NCBI GenBank assembly: GCA_017448795.1
Contig: JAFSKV010000039.1
Span: 1 to 64,000 of the forward strand
Origin: Synergistaceae bacterium
Lineage (GTDB): Bacteria; Synergistota; Synergistia; Synergistales; Aminobacteriaceae
Reading direction: 5' to 3'
Length of the DNA stretch: 64,000 nt
Shown: piece by piece, positions 61,481-64,000 of the stretch
How the letters are laid out: every line of letters begins with the position of its first letter
Position numbering within the stretch: the first letter of the stretch is position 1
The notes under the pieces: generated by a model
Told to the model about the DNA's origin: nothing
Seen by the model: only the letters and a program-made list of their open reading frames with translations
Database searches by the model: none
Translations under genes and position numbers: made by a program

Positions 61481-63205
61481 ATGTCCGCGCTTGATGAGCT
61501 TGCCGACAAGATAGCCGATGAAGAACTCCGCGCCCAAATAAAGCAGGAGATCTCGCACCTTGCCGGGCAAAAGAAGTTCGGCCTTGTGTACGAGGAACAT
61601 CATGAGGCCGTAGAGGGAGTGTACCCATGCCTTGAACGGATTGATGAAGTCAGCAGAGACCCCGGCGGGGACTTGTGGCATGTCCTGATTGAGGGTGAGA
61701 ATTATCACGCGCTCCAGCTTCTTGGGTATGCGTTCGCGGGGAAGGTTGACTGCATATATATTGATCCGCCGTACAACACGGGGGCTAGGGACTGGAAGTA
61801 TAACAATGATTATGTCGACGGGAATGACGCTTACAGGCACAGCAAGTGGTTATCGTTTATGGCGCGGAGGCTGGGGCTTGCGAGGGGGTTATTGTCTCAA
61901 AGCGGTTGCATCTTCATATCGATTGATGACGGCGAGCAACCAAAGCTGAGGATGATGTGTGATGAAATTTTCGGGGAAAATAATTTTGTGGCGTGCCTTG
62001 TGTGGCAGAAGAAAAAGGGTGGGAGCAATGACGCTAGACACATTGCCACTGAGCATGAATATATACTTGTTTATGCCAAGAATATTGCGGAGCTGGCAGA
62101 ACTGTACGAAGAATACTCTGAGGATTACGCCAGACGCTACAACGAGGAAGACAGCGAGGGGCGGTATTACTGGGACACGTTCAGGCGCAAGGCAGGCAAG
62201 CAGTATTACCCGATAACATGCCCTGACGGAACAATATTGCAATATGACGAATACGGCAACCCGTTAAGCTGGCTACGTTCAAAGGCAAGATTTGACGCTG
62301 ACGTGAAGAAGGGTGATATACGCTTCGTGCAGGTACATGGGAGCTGGTCTGTGCAGTTCAAGCAAAGGATGCCACAAGGCAAGACTCCGCGAAGCATAAT
62401 AACCGACAAAGGCACAACAAGCACAGGCTCAACGGAATTACACGACATCTTCAAGACTAACATTTTCCCCAATCCCAAACCAGTAGAATTAATCGCCCAC
62501 CTTCTGAGAATCGCCGCCAAACCCAACGCCCTAATCCTCGACTTCTTCGCAGGCTCAGGCACTACCCTCCACGCCGTCAACCTGCTCAACTCCCAAGACT
62601 CAGGACACAGACGTTGCATCATGGTAACCAACAACGAAGTATCCGACTCCGAAGCCCGCGAGCTTTCCCGGCAAGGCTTCACCCCGCAGTCCCCCGAATG
62701 GCAGAAGCTCGGCATCGCCCGCCACGTAACATGGCCGCGCACAGTCTGCGCAATCTCCGGCCATGACATCAACGGCCAGCCCCTCAAAGGCAGTTACATC
62801 GACAGCGATATTCCCATGTCTGACGGCTTCAAGGCAAACGCGGCGTTCTTCCGGCTCTCGTTCCTCGACAAAGATTCCGTTGCTTTGGGTCGACAGTTCA
62901 GGGAAATCCTCCCGGTCTTGTGGCTGAAATCCGGCGCAATCGGTAAGTGTCCTTCTGCTGGCGGAGATGATGTGCCGGATATGCTCGTGCTGAAGGAAAA
63001 CAGGTTCGCTGTGCTGAATGATGAGCGGGCTTTCACGGCGTTCATGGAGAAGGTCAACGCAAGCCCGGAGATTCAGACAGCCTTCATCGTTACGGACTCA
63101 GCTTCAGATTTCCGGGCAATGTCTGAGCGTCTCAATGTTCAGGAGACGTACCAGCTCTACCGGGACTATCTCGAAAATTTCAGGATCAACCACGCAGGGA
63201 GATGA
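61481..63205 (+). CDS. type III restriction-modification methyltransferase Mod
   Basis: A 574-residue DNA methyltransferase of the beta class. The catalytic DPPY motif is at about residue 96 (CIYIDPPYNTGA) and the SAM-binding FxGxG at about residue 360 (DFFAGSGTTLHAV), giving the order expected for N6-adenine or N4-cytosine methylases. It recognises the target DNA through its central region. Length fits Mod subunits (550-700). The TATAAT at 61431-61436 lies upstream. It is four bases from res, an operon typical of type III systems. No simple repeat is seen inside the gene, so phase variation as in Haemophilus mod genes is not evident. Confidence 0.93.
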   Translation: MSALDELADKIADEELRAQIKQEISHLAGQKKFGLVYEEHHEAVEGVYPCLERIDEVSRDPGGDLWHVLIEGENYHALQLLGYAFAGKVDCIYIDPPYNTGARDWKYNNDYVDGNDAYRHSKWLSFMARRLGLARGLLSQSGCIFISIDDGEQPKLRMMCDEIFGENNFVACLVWQKKKGGSNDARHIATEHEYILVYAKNIAELAELYEEYSEDYARRYNEEDSEGRYYWDTFRRKAGKQYYPITCPDGTILQYDEYGNPLSWLRSKARFDADVKKGDIRFVQVHGSWSVQFKQRMPQGKTPRSIITDKGTTSTGSTELHDIFKTNIFPNPKPVELIAHLLRIAAKPNALILDFFAGSGTTLHAVNLLNSQDSGHRRCIMVTNNEVSDSEARELSRQGFTPQSPEWQKLGIARHVTWPRTVCAISGHDINGQPLKGSYIDSDIPMSDGFKANAAFFRLSFLDKDSVALGRQFREILPVLWLKSGAIGKCPSAGGDDVPDMLVLKENRFAVLNDERAFTAFMEKVNASPEIQTAFIVTDSASDFRAMSERLNVQETYQLYRDYLENFRINHAGR

Positions 63206-63209
63206 GGAT

Positions 63210-64000
63210 ATGAAGACGGAACTGTTCGCGTTTCAGGAGGAGGCAGTGAGCGAGCTTCGCAGGAGGGCGGCAATAGCGCAGGACAGCTACGCAAGGTATC
63301 ACATTCCGCAGGTGATTTCGCTCCAGGCACCGACGGGCTCAGGGAAGACTCTCATGATGACCGCGCTGATTGAGGCTGTGTATTCTGGGACTGAGGATTT
63401 CCCCGCACAGAGGGATGCCGTGTTCGTGTGGCTGTCGGACTCTCCTGCCCTCAATGCCCAGTCAATGAGCAAGATCATCCGCAAGTCTGACGTGATTCGT
63501 CCGGGCCAGTGCGTTGTTGTGAGCGACGAAAGTTTTGACATGAGGATTCTTGACGACGGTCATATATACTTCCTCAACACTCAGAAGCTGGGACGTTCCG
63601 GGAATCTCGGCAGGTGCTCTGACATGAGGCAGTTCACGGTTTGGGAGACGGTCGAGAACACTTCACGGGAGAAACCCGGGCGGTTTTACGTCATCATTGA
63701 CGAGGCTCACAGGGGGATGCAGGGGCGCGAGGCAGGACGTGCCACAACGATAATGCAGAGATTCATCAAGGGCAGCGGTGATTTCGGACTCTCACCTGTC
63801 CCGGTCGCAATCGGGATGAGCGCGACGGCTGAACGCTTCAACACTCTTGCGGGCAGCACGCCGTCATCGTTGCAGAAAGTCATTGTGCTTCCGTCAGACG
63901 TGAGGGACTCCGGCCTCCTCAAGGACAGAATCATCATCAGCTACCCTAAAGACCCGTCGCGGCAAAACGATATGGCTGTCCTTCAGGCGGCGTGTGATGA
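63210..64000 (+). CDS. type III restriction endonuclease Res, 5' part
   Basis: The first 263 residues of an SF2 helicase-type restriction subunit, open to the window end. Walker A is APTGSGKTLM and motif II is FYVIIDEAHRGMQG (DEAH box); motif III-like GMSATAERF follows. Start ATG 63210, four bases after the mod stop, with GAGG upstream. The C-terminal nuclease domain lies outside the window. Confidence 0.93.
   Translation, partial: MKTELFAFQEEAVSELRRRAAIAQDSYARYHIPQVISLQAPTGSGKTLMMTALIEAVYSGTEDFPAQRDAVFVWLSDSPALNAQSMSKIIRKSDVIRPGQCVVVSDESFDMRILDDGHIYFLNTQKLGRSGNLGRCSDMRQFTVWETVENTSREKPGRFYVIIDEAHRGMQGREAGRATTIMQRFIKGSGDFGLSPVPVAIGMSATAERFNTLAGSTPSSLQKVIVLPSDVRDSGLLKDRIIISYPKDPSRQNDMAVLQAACD

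Noticed and set aside
61481-63205. Phase-variable mod gene
   Set aside because: No simple repeat is present in or before the gene.

Overview
The window (about 55% GC, dense genes, many 4-base stop/start overlaps) looks like a chromosomal segment of a flagellated, anaerobic, fermentative member of the Synergistota, probably a gut or rumen Synergistaceae. Support: a protein with a SYNERG-CTERM-like tail (37923-38582), an outer-membrane-type flagellum (FlgH and FlgI rings), an mbl-flgF-flgG flagellar order, an [FeFe]-hydrogenase paired with a GltD-type flavoprotein, and Synergistota-like housekeeping proteins. The taxonomic call is an inference, not a search result.

Layout. 1-8.2 kb: partial tRNA-Cys, an AI-2E family permease, dgkA, a broken membrane glycerophosphodiesterase gene, an operon of aspartokinase plus a LytTR/GHKL two-component system, and gapA. 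8.2-11 kb: a large flagellin with a near-consensus sigma-28 promoter and a structured leader, then tRNA-Val. 11-15.6 kb: the rpmH-rnpA-yidD-yidC-jag cluster, divergent from rapZ-yvcK. 15.6-20.9 kb: a five-gene operon for phosphonate synthesis (fused nucleotidyltransferase/cytidylyltransferase/PEP mutase, phosphonopyruvate decarboxylase, Fe-alcohol dehydrogenase) led by a small Q/S-rich protein and an exported nitroreductase. 20.9-30.1 kb: TPR surface protein, DUF4153, LmeA-like protein, dnaG, apbE, ROK kinase, glycerate kinase. 30.1-30.95 kb: a methyltransferase gene with a (TCTGG)n pentanucleotide tract near its 5' end, out of frame in this sequence, so a candidate phase-variable gene. 31-40.4 kb: one long leftward gene run, SMUG1-acyP-larB-SYNERG-CTERM protein-mbl-flgF-flgG-flgA-flgH-flgI-glycosyltransferase-flgJ(N), closed by a terminator. 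40.4-48 kb: a decayed thermolysin-like peptidase gene, a methyltransferase, and the hydrogenase pair. 48-58.3 kb: a 3,294-residue exported repeat protein followed 10 bases later by a 43-codon ORF that other annotation would miss. 58.3-64 kb: DUF4432 mutarotase-like protein, a PD-(D/E)XK transposase remnant, galT, and the start of a type III restriction-modification system (mod, partial res).

How it fits together: the theme is the cell surface (flagellum, glycosyltransferase, methyltransferases, phosphonate, giant adhesin-like protein) mixed with core translation/membrane-insertion genes. Two surface-related genes (glycerophosphodiesterase and M4 peptidase) are visibly decaying by single-base deletions and a nonsense codon, and one methyltransferase appears switchable, which suggests selection on surface variability.
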